Made by a program: the position numbers and the translations under genes
From: Tuctoria greenei
Lineage: Eukaryota; Streptophyta; Magnoliopsida; Poales; Poaceae
Assembly (NCBI GenBank): GCA_036927565.1
Contig: JAYESD010000003.1
Location: 37,451,325-37,515,324 of the forward strand
Length of the DNA stretch: 64,000 bases
Direction of reading: 5' to 3'
The notes under the pieces: generated by a model
Seen by the model: the letters and a program-made list of their open reading frames with translations, nothing else
Database searches by the model: none
What the model was told of the DNA's origin: nothing
In this document: one piece after another, positions 47,320-57,967 of the stretch
Layout: every line of letters begins with the position of its first letter
Position numbering within the stretch: the stretch's first letter is position 1

Positions 47320-47620
47320 CTTACGTCGGCTTACAGCTTGCCCTGGCAGACGTAAGTTACAGCACTTAACTTACGTCGGCCTGCCCAAGACGACGTAAGT
47401 CATCCGGCCCAGCCCAAGGCCCATCTCGAGGGTGAACTTACGTCGGCTCCTGCAGACCGACGTAATTAAGGTAACTTACATCGGTGGCTGATGTAAGTTA
47501 CCTTAATTACGTCCAAAACCCTACGTCGGCTGAAAGCCGACGTAATTAAGTTAATTACGTCGGTTTAAGCCTAACTTACGTCGGCTTTGGCCGACGTAAG
47601 TGACCGGTATTCCTGTAGTG
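47320..47620. repeat. Right subterminal repeats and terminus of the inner CACTA
   Basis: About a dozen ACTTACGTCGGC / GCCGACGTAAGT units in both orientations, some decayed, up to the TATTCCTGTAGTG end. Confidence 0.9.
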
Positions 47621-49117
47621 AAAGAGCACGCCAATGAGAAGATGTGCTTGAAATGTGGTAAATCGAGGTATGTCAAAGTTGTTAATGACGATGGCAATAA
47701 CGTGATCACTGATGTCGCACATAAGTAGGTGACACCTCAGTTGAAGCGGTTGTGTCTTTCAAAAAGAACCGCAAGACACATGAGATGGCACAAAAAAGGT
47801 AGAGGTGAGAACAAAGAATTCTTGATGCATCCGTTTTACAGTGATGCATGGAAGGCGCTAGACTGTTTCGATCAAGATTTTTCTCGTGATGCGAGGAATG
47901 CTCGCATCGTATTAGCGACAGACGAAATCTCACCCTTCAGTACAAATGCCACGCCATACTCACGTTGGCCCGTCTTTGTCATTCCGTGCTACCTGCAACC
48001 GGCTTTTTGTACGAAGAACGAGTTCATGTTTCTCAGCCTCATTGTACCTGGACCTGATCATCCCGGGTCACGTCTCAACGTGATGTTGAAACCCCTAATC
48101 AAATAATTGAAAGTCTTGTGGACAGGAGTCGAAGCGTACGACAGTTACAAGAAGCATAAATTTAACCTTTGAGCTGCTTATTTGTGGTATGTCCATGATT
48201 TGCCGGCACACTACATGTTTTCTGGATGGAGCACTCACGGTCGTCTGATGTGCCCGATATGTGCTTCAGACACGGATTGCATTCGACTAACTCATGGAGG
48301 CAAAATATCTTACTTCGATTGTCACAGCCGTTGGTTGCCTTCAAATCACATGTTTAGGCAACGGAGGCATGTCTTTAGAAAGAACACTGTTGTCACTAAA
48401 GGACCACCGAAACGTCTCAACGGATCCGAAATTTCTAATATCTTGGACAAACTGGTGCCAGATGAAGGTCGTCCTGGATATTTCGTAGGTTATGGAAAGG
48501 AACACAATTGGACTCACATATGTGGACTTTGGGAGCTACCGTATGTGAAGTCGTTGATTATAATGCACAACATTGATGTCATGCATCAGGAGCGTAACAT
48601 GAGAGAAAGTATCATAAGCACTTGCATGGATATGTCTGGCAAAACGAAAGACAATTATAAAGCTAGACTAGATTTGGCAGACATTTGTCACCGTCCAACT
48701 CTTGAAATCTCTGAAAGTGGTGGGAAGCCATCTGCTTATTTCTGTCTTCGATCTAAAGAAAAGAAAGAATTCATGAAATGGATGAAAACTTTGAAATTCC
48801 CATATGGTTACGTAGCTAGCTTGAAACGAGCTGTGAATGTGAACACAGGAAACCTCACTGGGTTGAAGAGTCAAGATTATCACATTATACTGGAAAGACT
48901 CTTACCAGTTATGTTTCGAGGCTATCTGGATGATGCGGTGTGGAAGGTTTTAGCCTACCTCAGCTATTTCTATAGACAACTTTGTGCTAAAAAAATCAAC
49001 ATAGGAATGATGGATAAGTTAGAGAAGGAGATACCTGATGTGGCGCCCCAGCAGACGCTGGGACGAGGAGGACTCACTTTGTCAGTCCTCCTGCGGTCCC
49101 TGCACAAAAGATCATGA
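47621..49117 (+). pseudogene. Outer CACTA TNP2 transposase, C-terminal part
   Basis: Reading resumes at AAAGAGCACGCC with KEHANEKMCLKCGK, collinear with the inner copy. The Transposase_21 core follows: NEFMFLSLIVPGPDHPGSRL, FSGWSTHGRLMCPICASDT, and HNIDVMHQERN. It extends further than the inner copy (DDAVWKVLAYLSYFYRQLC). In-frame stops occur at 47726, 48104 and 48170. Near 49035 the family sequence breaks off and runs into TNP1 exon sequence, so the end of TNP2 and the start of TNP1 were removed by a deletion; the frame ends at TGA 49115-49117. Confidence 0.87.
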
Positions 49118-51359
49118 TTCGTCCGGTCGGAGACAGGTAATAAAAATTATAGTGTTCAATTCTGGTTTTTTTGGTTACTTAAGTAATGAATCAATAAATA
49201 TCTTGCAGGGTTTGGGACGACACGTCTTTCACCGGTGAGAGACATCAAAGACCGATGAACGGTGTCCTTGGATCCTTAGTGTGTTTGCACTATCCCGGGG
49301 TCATCGACGGGGTGCCTGCTCTTTCGTGGGAGGACTACGCACGCGTCAATCACCAGAAGCATGACAACCTTCAGGAGGCCGTATGGACCGATTTTTTGGT
49401 AACTATGCTAAAAATAGTTTCTAAGTTTTAACTCTAAAAATCTTTTAATGAACATCTCTTTAATATATTCTTTATCACCTGCAAGGTATACTTTAGAGGA
49501 CCCAAACGAACCTCGCATGGTTGAGGATGCGAGGAGAGTGTTTCACTACAACGCTGCCAAGGCGCTTCGACAAGCTTTGTCGAATGCTCGTGTTCAAATT
49601 ATTAATGAGCACTTCAAGGCGAACCAACACCACGTGCTACACTTCTGGCAAGAGAGCGAGAGGCACCCGATGGAGGAGGAGTACGCGCAGGTACGTGGGG
49701 TGTAGTAAGTATTTTTCTGATAATTTCCTCGATGGTATTTTTAACAACCTACAACTATGTGCAGGGCCACGTGACCTGGTTGCAGGGTCGGTCCGATGCA
49801 TTTCAGGCCCTTTGTCGGTACTGGGCTAGCAATGAGTTTAAGGCTAAGTCCGGCAAGGCTCGAGAGTGCAGAGGAGTCGAGGAGAAGAGCAGGCACGACC
49901 AAGATAACCACTTGCGTTTAGATAAACACATGGTAAGTGTATGAAACTTATGTTTATATATTCATAATATATTATTCGTACTAACACGTACTGACAGGAG
50001 TGCAGACCCCTGCTGAGATCTGGAAGAGAGGTCACAGGGACCCTTTTCAGTCTCAGGGGTGCAGTCAGGCTGCAGCCGAGCAATTGGTAAGTTTAGAAAT
50101 CATTCATATTAAATATAACTATATGAATTGTTGAAATCACACGATTTTCTTGTTTTCTAGGCTAAGTACGGGGAGGAGCCTAGGAAGATACACAGTGAGA
50201 TTTTGATTGGGAACATGAACCAGTCGATGCTCAAGCCGCGTATGCAAGCGGAGGTGGAAAAGCACATGGAAGGTGAGTTCGTAAGTCATTTTATCATTTT
50301 CAATTCAAAGTATTCAAGATATTTCAATTTCATATTACTGACTCTCTTTTTTATAGGCTCGCCATATTCGACGGAGTTGTCGATTCGAGGGCGGCGAGAC
50401 CTACGAGAGGCAGCTCCACGCAGGCTTTGTCAGTTGGCATGGCAGGTCGTCGCGTCTCACAGAGGGGCATTGAGATGCAGTTCCTCTGACAAACTGTAGA
50501 AGAGAACCTCAGGCGACAGGAGGAGGCGGAACGCCAAAGGATCGCGATGGAGGCCACGATCTCTTCCCAGGCAGCAGTGTTGTTGCAGATGTGGGAAGCA
50601 ATGGAGGTAACAAAATGAAAACAAAAGTTCACATTAATTCAGCGTTAATGACTTACTAATGGGTAACATTTAATGTTTGCAATGACAGGCCATGGCTCGG
50701 GCTCAAGGTCTGGGGATCCAGTTGTCGCCATTACCGGTCCTTCCAGGCGATCCTTCTTCTGCAGGTCAGGTAATTTTCTATGTCAACTTAACAATTATAG
50801 TTTTAACTCAACTTAACCAAAATAAAGCGAGGAAATGGAGTGACAGTGAAAGATAGTTAAATAGAGTGAGAGATGAAGTTAGAAGAGGAGGAAGATAGAG
50901 AAAAAATGATTGATATAGAAGAGAGAGGAGATAGTTAGATAGAAGAAAAGGATTGAGATAGAAGAAAAATAGAGATAGAAGAAAGAGTGAGAGATAGTTA
51001 GATAGAGTGGGAGAGGAATGACGAGAGAGAGGGAGATTGGAGATAGAAGGAGAGGAAGAGAGAGGGAGAAAGGGAGATGTAGATTGAGATAGAGGGGGGA
51101 AGATAGAGGGAAAATGATAGCAATAGAGAGATAGAGAGAGAGGAATGACAGAAGAGAGGAAGAGTGGGGATCTAGATGGAGATAGAGGGAGAGGGAGGGA
51201 GAGATGTTGATGCATTTATATTCTAACTCTAAGTTTCATTAATTGCAGGGATCTGCGACAGCTGCACAAACTCTATTGCCATTGCTACCGCCACCTGGAA
51301 TGAGGCGCGACGACGACTTCGACTTTGGAGGTGGCTTCGGAGGTCAGACGGGCGAGTGA
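49045..51359 (+). pseudogene. Outer CACTA TNP1-like gene, 5' end lost
   Basis: Exons collinear with the inner copy: about 49045-49136, 49209-49398, about 49484-49690, 49765-49932, 49998-50086, 50161-50272, about 50358-50607, 50689-50769, 51249-51359 (TGA 51357-51359). Conserved blocks include RRTHF, HYPGVIDGVPALSWEDYAR, CRYWASNEF, and a Gln/Glu/Arg coiled coil in the penultimate large exon. The first coding part is missing through the deletion that fused it to TNP2, the acceptor before 49484 reads CTGCAAG rather than CAG, and a TGA lies near 50487. It is probably non-functional. Confidence 0.7.
50821..51210 (+). repeat. Purine-rich GAGATAGA tract in the last intron of outer TNP1
   Basis: About 390 bases of GAGAGATAGAAGAAAGAG-like sequence, almost pyrimidine-free except for T in GATAG. 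The open frame on the opposite strand is a Ser/Leu/Phe artefact. Confidence 0.85.
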
Positions 51360-51527
51360 GCCCTTGTTTGGTTTGTTGATGGTGATGCGATGTATCGACG
51401 ATGTGTTGTGATGTGTTTTGCGACTGTTATGATGTATTCTGTGACTGTTGTTATATATTGTCTGTTCTATGATTCTGGCAATCGAGCCGGGTAGTATTTT
51501 CAGTTTTTTTTAAAAAAAAAACTTTAT

Positions 51528-51983
51528 TTGCGACGGCTTTTTATACAGTACTGTCACAAATAAGGTTCCAGGCCGTCGCAATTAAGATTCTGTTATTTGC
51601 GACGGCCTTGCCGTCGCAATTAAGCATTAATTGCGACGGCCAGGTCGCCGCAAATAGCCGTGTGGGTCCTGTAGGAGGACATGTGGGACCCTGCCAGCTG
51701 AAATTATTTGCGACGACCTGGACGTCACAAATAGGAACTAAATTGCGATGGCCTGGCCGTCGCAAATACATGGGTGGGGCCCACCAGCCCTCCGGCAATA
51801 ACTTGTGACGGCTTTTGCCGGCCATCACAAATAGCCTTAATTGCGACAGTGGCCGTCGCAAATAAGCTTAATTGCAACGAATTATTTGCGACGGCCAAAA
51901 ACCGTCACAAATAAGAGAAGCCGTCGCAAATAGCTTATTTGCAACGGCCCAGGCCGTCGCAAATTGTTGGGATTCCTGTAGTG
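51528..51983. repeat. Right subterminal repeats and terminus of the outer CACTA
   Basis: Some twenty TATTTGCGACGGCC / GGCCGTCGCAAATA units in both orientations, better preserved than on the left, end in GGGATTCCTGTAGTG. Confidence 0.9.
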
Positions 51984-53537
51984 CCTTCAACTATAAATAT
52001 TGTTTGTTTTACCTATCCTAATGGTTGGTACCATGCTTTATCCTACATAGCGATCACACGTGATGTTTTTTCTTATATGTCGATCATGTCAGTTGGAGTT
52101 GATCTCCAACTGGAAAGTTCGAGTGGACAGAGTCCAGCCACATTGCTGTGATCGGAGTAACTGAAAGTGAATCTAAGCATTTCTTGTGTGTTTTGAATTA
52201 TTAATAATGAGCGATTAGAGATCTAATGAGTTTCATTAAAGATAAGTACAAATTTTAAATGAAAAAAACTAAAGAATCTCAAAAAGAAAATGAGAAGACG
52301 TCGAAGACTCAAGCGTAGAATTAGGTTTCTAATTTCATTGAGTTTAGTAAACACAAGGGGGCACATCAACAAGTTCGCATGAGAATCATAATAGAGCTCA
52401 AAATTTTGTTTTGAAAAATGTGAGAGATTATCCTTTAGAACAGCCATAAGACCAATCCGAACACACCGGGTTAAGCCGAGGTAGAGTGGAAGAATACCTC
52501 ATGCGTGGGTTCGGACTTGTCGATTTTATACAGACTAGAATCTGCACTAATGTGGTTGCAGAGCCTAAGTCTTGGCTACCAAATTTGTCCACTCTTGAGG
52601 CCGGATTAGTCCGGATCAGCCAAACTTGTCTGTTTCCAAATGGGCAAGTTGATCCGTGTGTTCAGACTTGTCTGTTTAGGACGGACTAGTCCAGACTAAG
52701 AAGATGGGTGGAACAGAGTCCTAGAGGACGGACTTGTCCGTCCTTGAAGCCTTACTAGTCTGTACTTGCCAGGCTTATCCGTTTTCACAAGGACAAGTTG
52801 CTCCTATCTGAGAACAAACTAGTCCATTGCTATGCAGACTAGTCTGGTATCTGATGACCGTTTGAATTCAAAGGTGGTGAGGGATGTCACAGTGCACTGT
52901 TCTCCAAAAATCAGACTAGTCAGGGGTCCAGAATGGACTAATCCGGCCTTTAGTTGCCGGTAATAGCTAAGTGTTAGACCCCAATAAAAAAGATATCCCT
53001 GACTCCCATTTGATCTCTCTAAAATCAGGGCTCCATTTTATGATCACATGAAGAGGTTTAAGGCTAGTTAAGACCCTGTCTTTCATGGACTCCTCAACGG
53101 AGACGTATGTTCCTTTTTGGAACTGAACCCCAGTAAGAAAATCATGTGTCTCTTATGTCACTATTTACTTGTTCATCACTAGAATGCTTATTAAGGTTTC
53201 ATATTGTCGAGTTGCTAATCCTATGTATCTTATGATCTAGTCTAGTTTTAATATGGTAATAACTCATAATAGATTTCTAGATTGTTATTCTCGCTTTCGT
53301 TAAATCAAAATTGTAATATAACTCGTCGAATAGCCTTAATATTACTTTCTTTGCGTAGTTATCGGACTAGTCTGCCTAACACTGGACTAGTCTGTTCTAT
53401 GTTGTTTGATTTAGTTAAGTGATTTCAAGTTTAATTAGCCTATTCACCATCCTCTAGTCAACTTTCAATAACCAACTAGCTATTGGTTGTGGGCTCCTAT
53501 CGCACAACACCATCATATGTAAGAAAAGGGTGCCCCC
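51984..53537 (+). repeat. Probable SIRE-type copia LTR remnant
   Basis: No gene is present. The right part has CCTATTCACCATCCTCTAGTC (53439-53459), comparable with the TTCACCCCCCT block at the SIRE LTR end near 6644. An array of GGACTAGTCC decamers lies at 52511-52948, with two more at 53361-53396. The left boundary is unclear; it may start at or before 51984. Confidence 0.35.
52511..52948. repeat. Array of degenerate GGACTAGTCC / GGACTTGTCC decamers
   Basis: About a dozen near-palindromic units (GGACTTGTCCG, GGACTAGTCC, AGACTAGTCTGG, GGACTAATCCGG), the same motif family as at 8385-8500 and 9445-9705, in an otherwise unrelated sequence. Confidence 0.6.
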
Positions 53538-54781
53538 TATTGATGGTTCTTAAATGCCAAATTCGGCTATCAATTCCTAGAATAAAAGACATGAATTGGA
53601 CAGCTAACATAGTGGTAGGAGTTATTTACTAACTATATCCACAAGTGTTGGTGCAACTTTGTATGAAGGTTAATTATACCCATAATTTAAAGTGATTTAT
53701 AGGGACCAATCCAAGAAACACATCTCTCGACCAATCAGGTGCAAGCACGAGGATTCATGGGCCCACTCGGAGGTGAAAACCAACTAAAAATCACCAGAAT
53801 TACCCATACCCATGATGGGGGCCCACATAATAGTGTCATAGAGAAGTTTTAGCACGATTGGAGCCGTTGGGGGTTCGGCCGAACACCCAGCTCGCCCGAA
53901 CTGGTAAACGCGCTAAACACAATCAACCGCTAGATATGGGTTCCTCACGGTTTGGAGATCATGATGGCGACTGAATCCTATGCATATTCTGGTGCCAAAT
54001 CGACCTTTGGAGGGTATAAATAGGGGGTAGGGGGCTCCCTCACTCAACACACCAAAGGCGTAAGTCTAGTACACCACTCCAAAGGCGCAGCGCTGCCCAA
54101 GTGCTTAGAAAATAGGGAGGGTGAGAGAAAGAGGAGGAGGAGGAGGAGACTCCGGCTTGTTGGGCTTCTTCCACTTAAGGATAGGGTTCGAGCTTGTCGA
54201 ACCCTCTGGACTCTTGTAACTCGATAGTTCTTTCCATCTCAAGTAAGGTACATGATTTCCAATTGAGTTCATTTATTTAATTCAAACGAGTTAATTCCTT
54301 AGTTGCTTCTTCGTTCATTGCTCTATTCATTTAGAGACCCTAGTCTTTGCTAGAGAGGTTAGGGAAGTAATTGATAGCGTATGCGTGGTGTGTAGGCTTG
54401 GCGTTACCTTTGATTATCTCGTAGTTCACGGGTTTTAGAGGTAGGCGGTAGGTGGTGACAACCCTATGCATCTGTTGTAATCCTCCATGTTCGACTATGA
54501 TGTAGGCTCTTGGCAGGAGTCGCCTGGCAGACCAGGTTAAGCCCGTGCCCAATGCAAGCTGCTTTTGATTGACTTGCTTTGAACTAGAAACCCTTCTCTT
54601 AGGAAATCCACTCTATCCCTTGCCTACCACCAAGCTTTGTGTCCTTGAGTTAACTAGTTGGAAGATTAGAACACACATTCCTTGGATTCGGTACCCTTGG
54701 AAATACTCTTTGAGGGGAAGTGCTACAGCGGTTTCTTCGTGCACTTGCGGATCTTCATCTGTGACGTTCCAACCGTCAACA
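53538..54781 (+). repeat. 5' LTR of the Athila element (1244 bp)
   Basis: Begins TATTGATGGT (the first G of TGTTGA changed to A) and ends CCGTCAACA. TATAAATA lies at 54015-54022. It is collinear with the 3' LTR except for a stretch of about 185 bases (about 54495-54680) absent there. Confidence 0.9.
54015..54022 (+). promoter_or_regulatory. TATA box of the Athila 5' LTR
   Basis: TATAAATA in GGAGGGTATAAATAGG; the 3' LTR has the same at 62843-62850. Confidence 0.7.
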
Positions 54782-54789
54782 AGCATTTC

Positions 54790-54807
54790 TGGCGTCGTTG
54801 CCGGTGA
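54790..54807 (+). other. Primer-binding site, tRNA-Asp type
   Basis: TGGCGTCGTTGCCGGTGA starts eight bases after the LTR end; it matches the TGGCGCCGTTGCCGGGGA site used by Athila elements with two changes. Confidence 0.85.
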
Positions 54808-54889
54808 ATAGTTGTTGTTGATCTTCAAACCTTGTTCACCCTCGTATCTATTTTTTATCTTTATTCCTTATCTTTCTACCATCTAAACT

Positions 54890-55963
54890 ATGGAGCAAGC
54901 CATCATTCTTTCTCTATATGCTTCTAAGGGTGAGTTATGTGAGCCTCCGTCATTGGCGGATCCCATTTGCTCAACTAGCTATGAACTCCACCCTGTCCTT
55001 ATAGCCATGGTTCGGGAGCAAACCTTCTCAGGGACGGATTATGAGAATCCCTACCATCACCTGTGAGAATTTGAGCAATTGTGTTCATGCCTTCTCATCG
55101 AAGGCATGATACAAGAAACCTTTAAGTGGAAATTGTTTCCCTTTTCCATCAAAGGAAGAGCGAAGCAGTGGTACACTCATACTGTTGGGAGTACAAATGG
55201 AAAATGGAAAGAACTTCAAGATAATTTTTGTCTTGCATTTTTCCACTCTCCCAAGTTGCCTCTCTACAAAGGCAAATAATCAACTTTCAGCAAATCGAGA
55301 AGGAATCTATAGGTGTAGCTTGGGCTAGATTCTCATTGCTAACCAAATCAGGTCCGGGCTTGTCCATTCCCGAACATGTGTTATTACAACTTTTTTGTTT
55401 CAGGCTTGTAAGGATTCTGCCCTATACCTCGACATAACGGTTGGAGGCTCTTTCATCCATAAGACACCGATTGAAGGAAGGGAAATTTTAGACCACATTC
55501 TAGAAAGTACATCCTTCATCGCCATGTCCATCTCAAGTTGTGACTATGAAATCCTCACCCGAACCAAAGACACCGAAGGAAGAAGAAATTCAACCTTCGA
55601 AGTTTCCATTGTGCTTCGAGGAAGATCTTTTTGATTATTTTGGGAATGCCTCAAAGTATTGTTATTGAAGAAAACCATCATGGCATCCCTCACTTCTTGA
55701 TCCGCTCAAAGGAAAAATCCTTCAAGAAACAATCAAGGAGTTGACCTCAATTATGAGTAGGGAATGGATGGCAGAGGTTGAGCTTTCACCTGAAATAATT
55801 TGGGTAAACTCACTCCCAACAACCATTGGATGTCTTATTCACAGTGTAATGATGAACATCCTTTATAATCCCAGAGTTGGAGCCAATATCATTTTCAAGA
55901 ATTGAGCTTTAGCCATTTTGGGTGATCTACCTTGGGCTGCAACAAGAAAATCCTTCAAAGACT
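54890..55963 (+). pseudogene. Athila gag
   Basis: I start it at ATG 54890 (MEQAIILSLYASKG), 83 bases after the primer site. Retrotrans_gag blocks are recognisable: a FKWKLFPFSIKGRAKQWY core (55110-55160), then in shifted frames a GGSFIHKTPIEGREILDHIL block (55443-55500). TGA 55064 and TAA 55277 plus at least two frameshifts break it. The reading reaches the insertion site of the solo LTR at 55963 (target AGACT) and continues after 57459. Confidence 0.82.
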
Positions 55964-57459
55964 TGTTGACAGTCGTAATATACCAATTTCAACCATCAAT
56001 GTAACTCAATTATGTGAAGTAAAGAATATTTATTACACATATTATAGTTAGAAAAAAACTAGTTCCACTTGTACTTGAAGAAAATAGTGCATTCATGTAT
56101 TTTATACATAAATGAGATAAAAGAGAGGGAGCAATCCTATAAAATATCATTCCAGCCAATCAAGCACCGACATGTGGTTCCACATGGATCAAATGGCCCA
56201 TAAACAAAAGTATCCGAGGCCATCCAACGGTGTATCACCCATATCATTTAATGGGACCCACCTTGAAGTCACCCAGAGCAAGCAGACTGAAATTGGTACG
56301 ACTTTCTGTTTGGCCGACTAGGAGGTTCGACCGACGCATTCCTGGTGCCAAACTCGATCAGCTTCCACGTGTTGACTCCCTGTGGTGCCCTGATGACGAC
56401 GAAGACTGATTCTCGCTCTTTTGGTGACGGCAACCGGTCCTTCTTAACCTATAATTAGGACCCCCTACCCTCACTCGTCACACACACCACTTAAGCATCA
56501 TTCTATTGTATACACTTGTTGTCCTAGTTCCTTAGTGGAGGTTAGGCTGTAGAGAGGAGCCACTAGTCCCAAGTCCAAATTAGGAAAGTTATGGCTCATG
56601 TATATTTGTGACTTTATGCATAATAAAGATATTATCTTTAGTCTTCTTTTATTCATATACTTTTATGAAGCATTTCTTGTTTGATTCTGGATTCCATGTA
56701 TGTGGTAGGAGTAGTCTTTATGATTACGCCATAACAATATTATTCTCTCATCATAAACACTACAAATCCCCACTATAGTCTAATTAGTTATGATATGATC
56801 ATGTTCATATGAATAACTTATGCTCTGTCTCAACATTGGTTCAACGATGTCGAGGTTAGTCATTGCCTTTAGATGGCTTGTGTCATGACGCTTAAGGTAT
56901 TTACTTAATATGCTATCTTGGTGCTAGGATAGTTAAGTAACTTTGGATGTCTCGTAGACCTACAGATTGAAGAGGCAGGCAGTGGGTGGCGACAGCCCTA
57001 TCTGTCCTTTGTAATCCACCATATTCGGATATGCCACAGGCTCTTGGTAGGAGTCTCCCTAGTTATTGCTAGTTGTAAGCCCGTGCCCGATGTGTTGAGC
57101 AACTTAGCATAAGGATTCACCATTGACGTGCTCATTAGTACCTAACCTAGGATATGTATATGTATATTAGAAGCATTATAGGAGCAACTCCCCAACTCTT
57201 AGTCTAATCTCCATTGGGACCCATTTACCCCTTAGAATATATTGCTTAGGTGTGTGTCACACTACCAATATTATCAACTTACCCTTGTCTTGATAATTTA
57301 TTAGTATCCCATAGCTTGATCATAAGAGTAGTGTTTACTTCAATCCATTACCTTCCTTTGGGATAAATATGATACCCTTGAAATACTCTTGGGTGAAATG
57401 CTACACGACAGTTTCCGTGCGCTTGCGGATCTTTATCTGTGATGTAAGAAACGTCAACA
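55964..57459 (+). mobile_element. Athila-family solo LTR (1496 bp) with perfect target duplication
   Basis: Begins TGTTGACAGTC and ends ACGTCAACA, flanked by AGACT on both sides (55959-55963, 57460-57464). It is homologous to the LTR at 14068-15616, not to the LTRs of the element it sits in, which start TGTTGATGG. No internal region remains. Confidence 0.95.
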
Positions 57460-57967
57460 AGACTCCTATGGAAACATCAAGGAAGGATATGGGATTTGAC
57501 GAAATGTGTCTATAAGACATGAGAACATCGAGTTCTGCCTTGATTTTCATGTCTTTGAAGTCAAAGACTTCGATGTAATGATAGGGTTATCCATTGAGAA
57601 ATTACTCGTAGATGCACCCTCAAAAGGCAACCTAGATGTTAAACTTGGAGAGAGGAAGTTTTCCATTCTCATTCTGCGATCCAAGAACACATTAGAAGAA
57701 CCTCCCCCCGAGAATGAGCCAATCGAGGAAGCCATGGTCCTTTAATTCTTAGACTCTTCTGGAAATGATGATGAAGAAGTACAATTCATCCAAGAAGAGG
57801 ATGAATTGCAGGAGACATTTTATTTGCCCAAAGAAGAGCCATCACAAAAACCCCCGGTTGAGTTTAAAACCCGACCTCCAGGCCTACGCTATGATTTTCT
57901 ATAAGATGATGTAGAAGCTCCTATCATCATAAGTGACAAGCTTTCACAAGGCAAAACTGCCAGACTC
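57460..57967 (+). pseudogene. Athila protease-to-RT linker region
   Basis: IEFCLDFHVFEVKDFDVMIG (57524-57583) is the block found after the Athila protease active site. An acidic, Pro-rich linker with EEPPPENEP follows, then a TAA at 57743. The active-site D-S/T-G part itself is not seen and may be lost around the solo LTR insertion. Confidence 0.65.

Larger units (their letters stand above)
39178..47620 (+). mobile_element. Inner CACTA transposon, 8.4 kb, inserted in the outer TNP2 gene
   Basis: The termini are CACTACAGGAATATCGATC at 39178 and, inverted, CACTACAGGAATACCGGTC at 47620; the two ends match at about 30 of the first 32 positions. AAA flanks both sides (39175-39177, 47621-47623), the 3-bp target duplication of CACTA elements, and the interrupted gene continues in register across it. 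It carries subterminal ACTTACGTCGGC repeats, a GC-rich leader, TNP2 and TNP1 genes. The TNP2 gene is frameshifted and internally deleted. Confidence 0.96.
35772..51983 (+). mobile_element. Outer CACTA (En/Spm) transposon, 16.2 kb including a nested CACTA
   Basis: The right end reads ...TTGGGATTCCTGTAGTG (51983), which inverted is CACTACAGGAATCCC. The left end reads CACTAAAGGAAACAC (35772), the same terminus decayed. Both ends carry many copies of a TTTGCGACGGC-type subterminal repeat in both orientations. Inside are a TNP2-like gene split by the nested element and a TNP1-like gene. The 3-bp target duplication is not convincing (TTC left, CCT right), so the left boundary is less certain than the right. 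Confidence 0.85.

Noticed and set aside
39196..47620. Possible CRISPR-like or satellite array from regularly repeated 12-mers
   Set aside because: The units occur in both orientations, with irregular spacing, only at the two ends of a CACTA element: these are subterminal repeats.
50808..51215. 135-codon minus-strand frame in the outer TNP1
   Set aside because: It is the complement of a GAGATAGA purine tract; the Ser/Leu/Phe/Pro product is an artefact.
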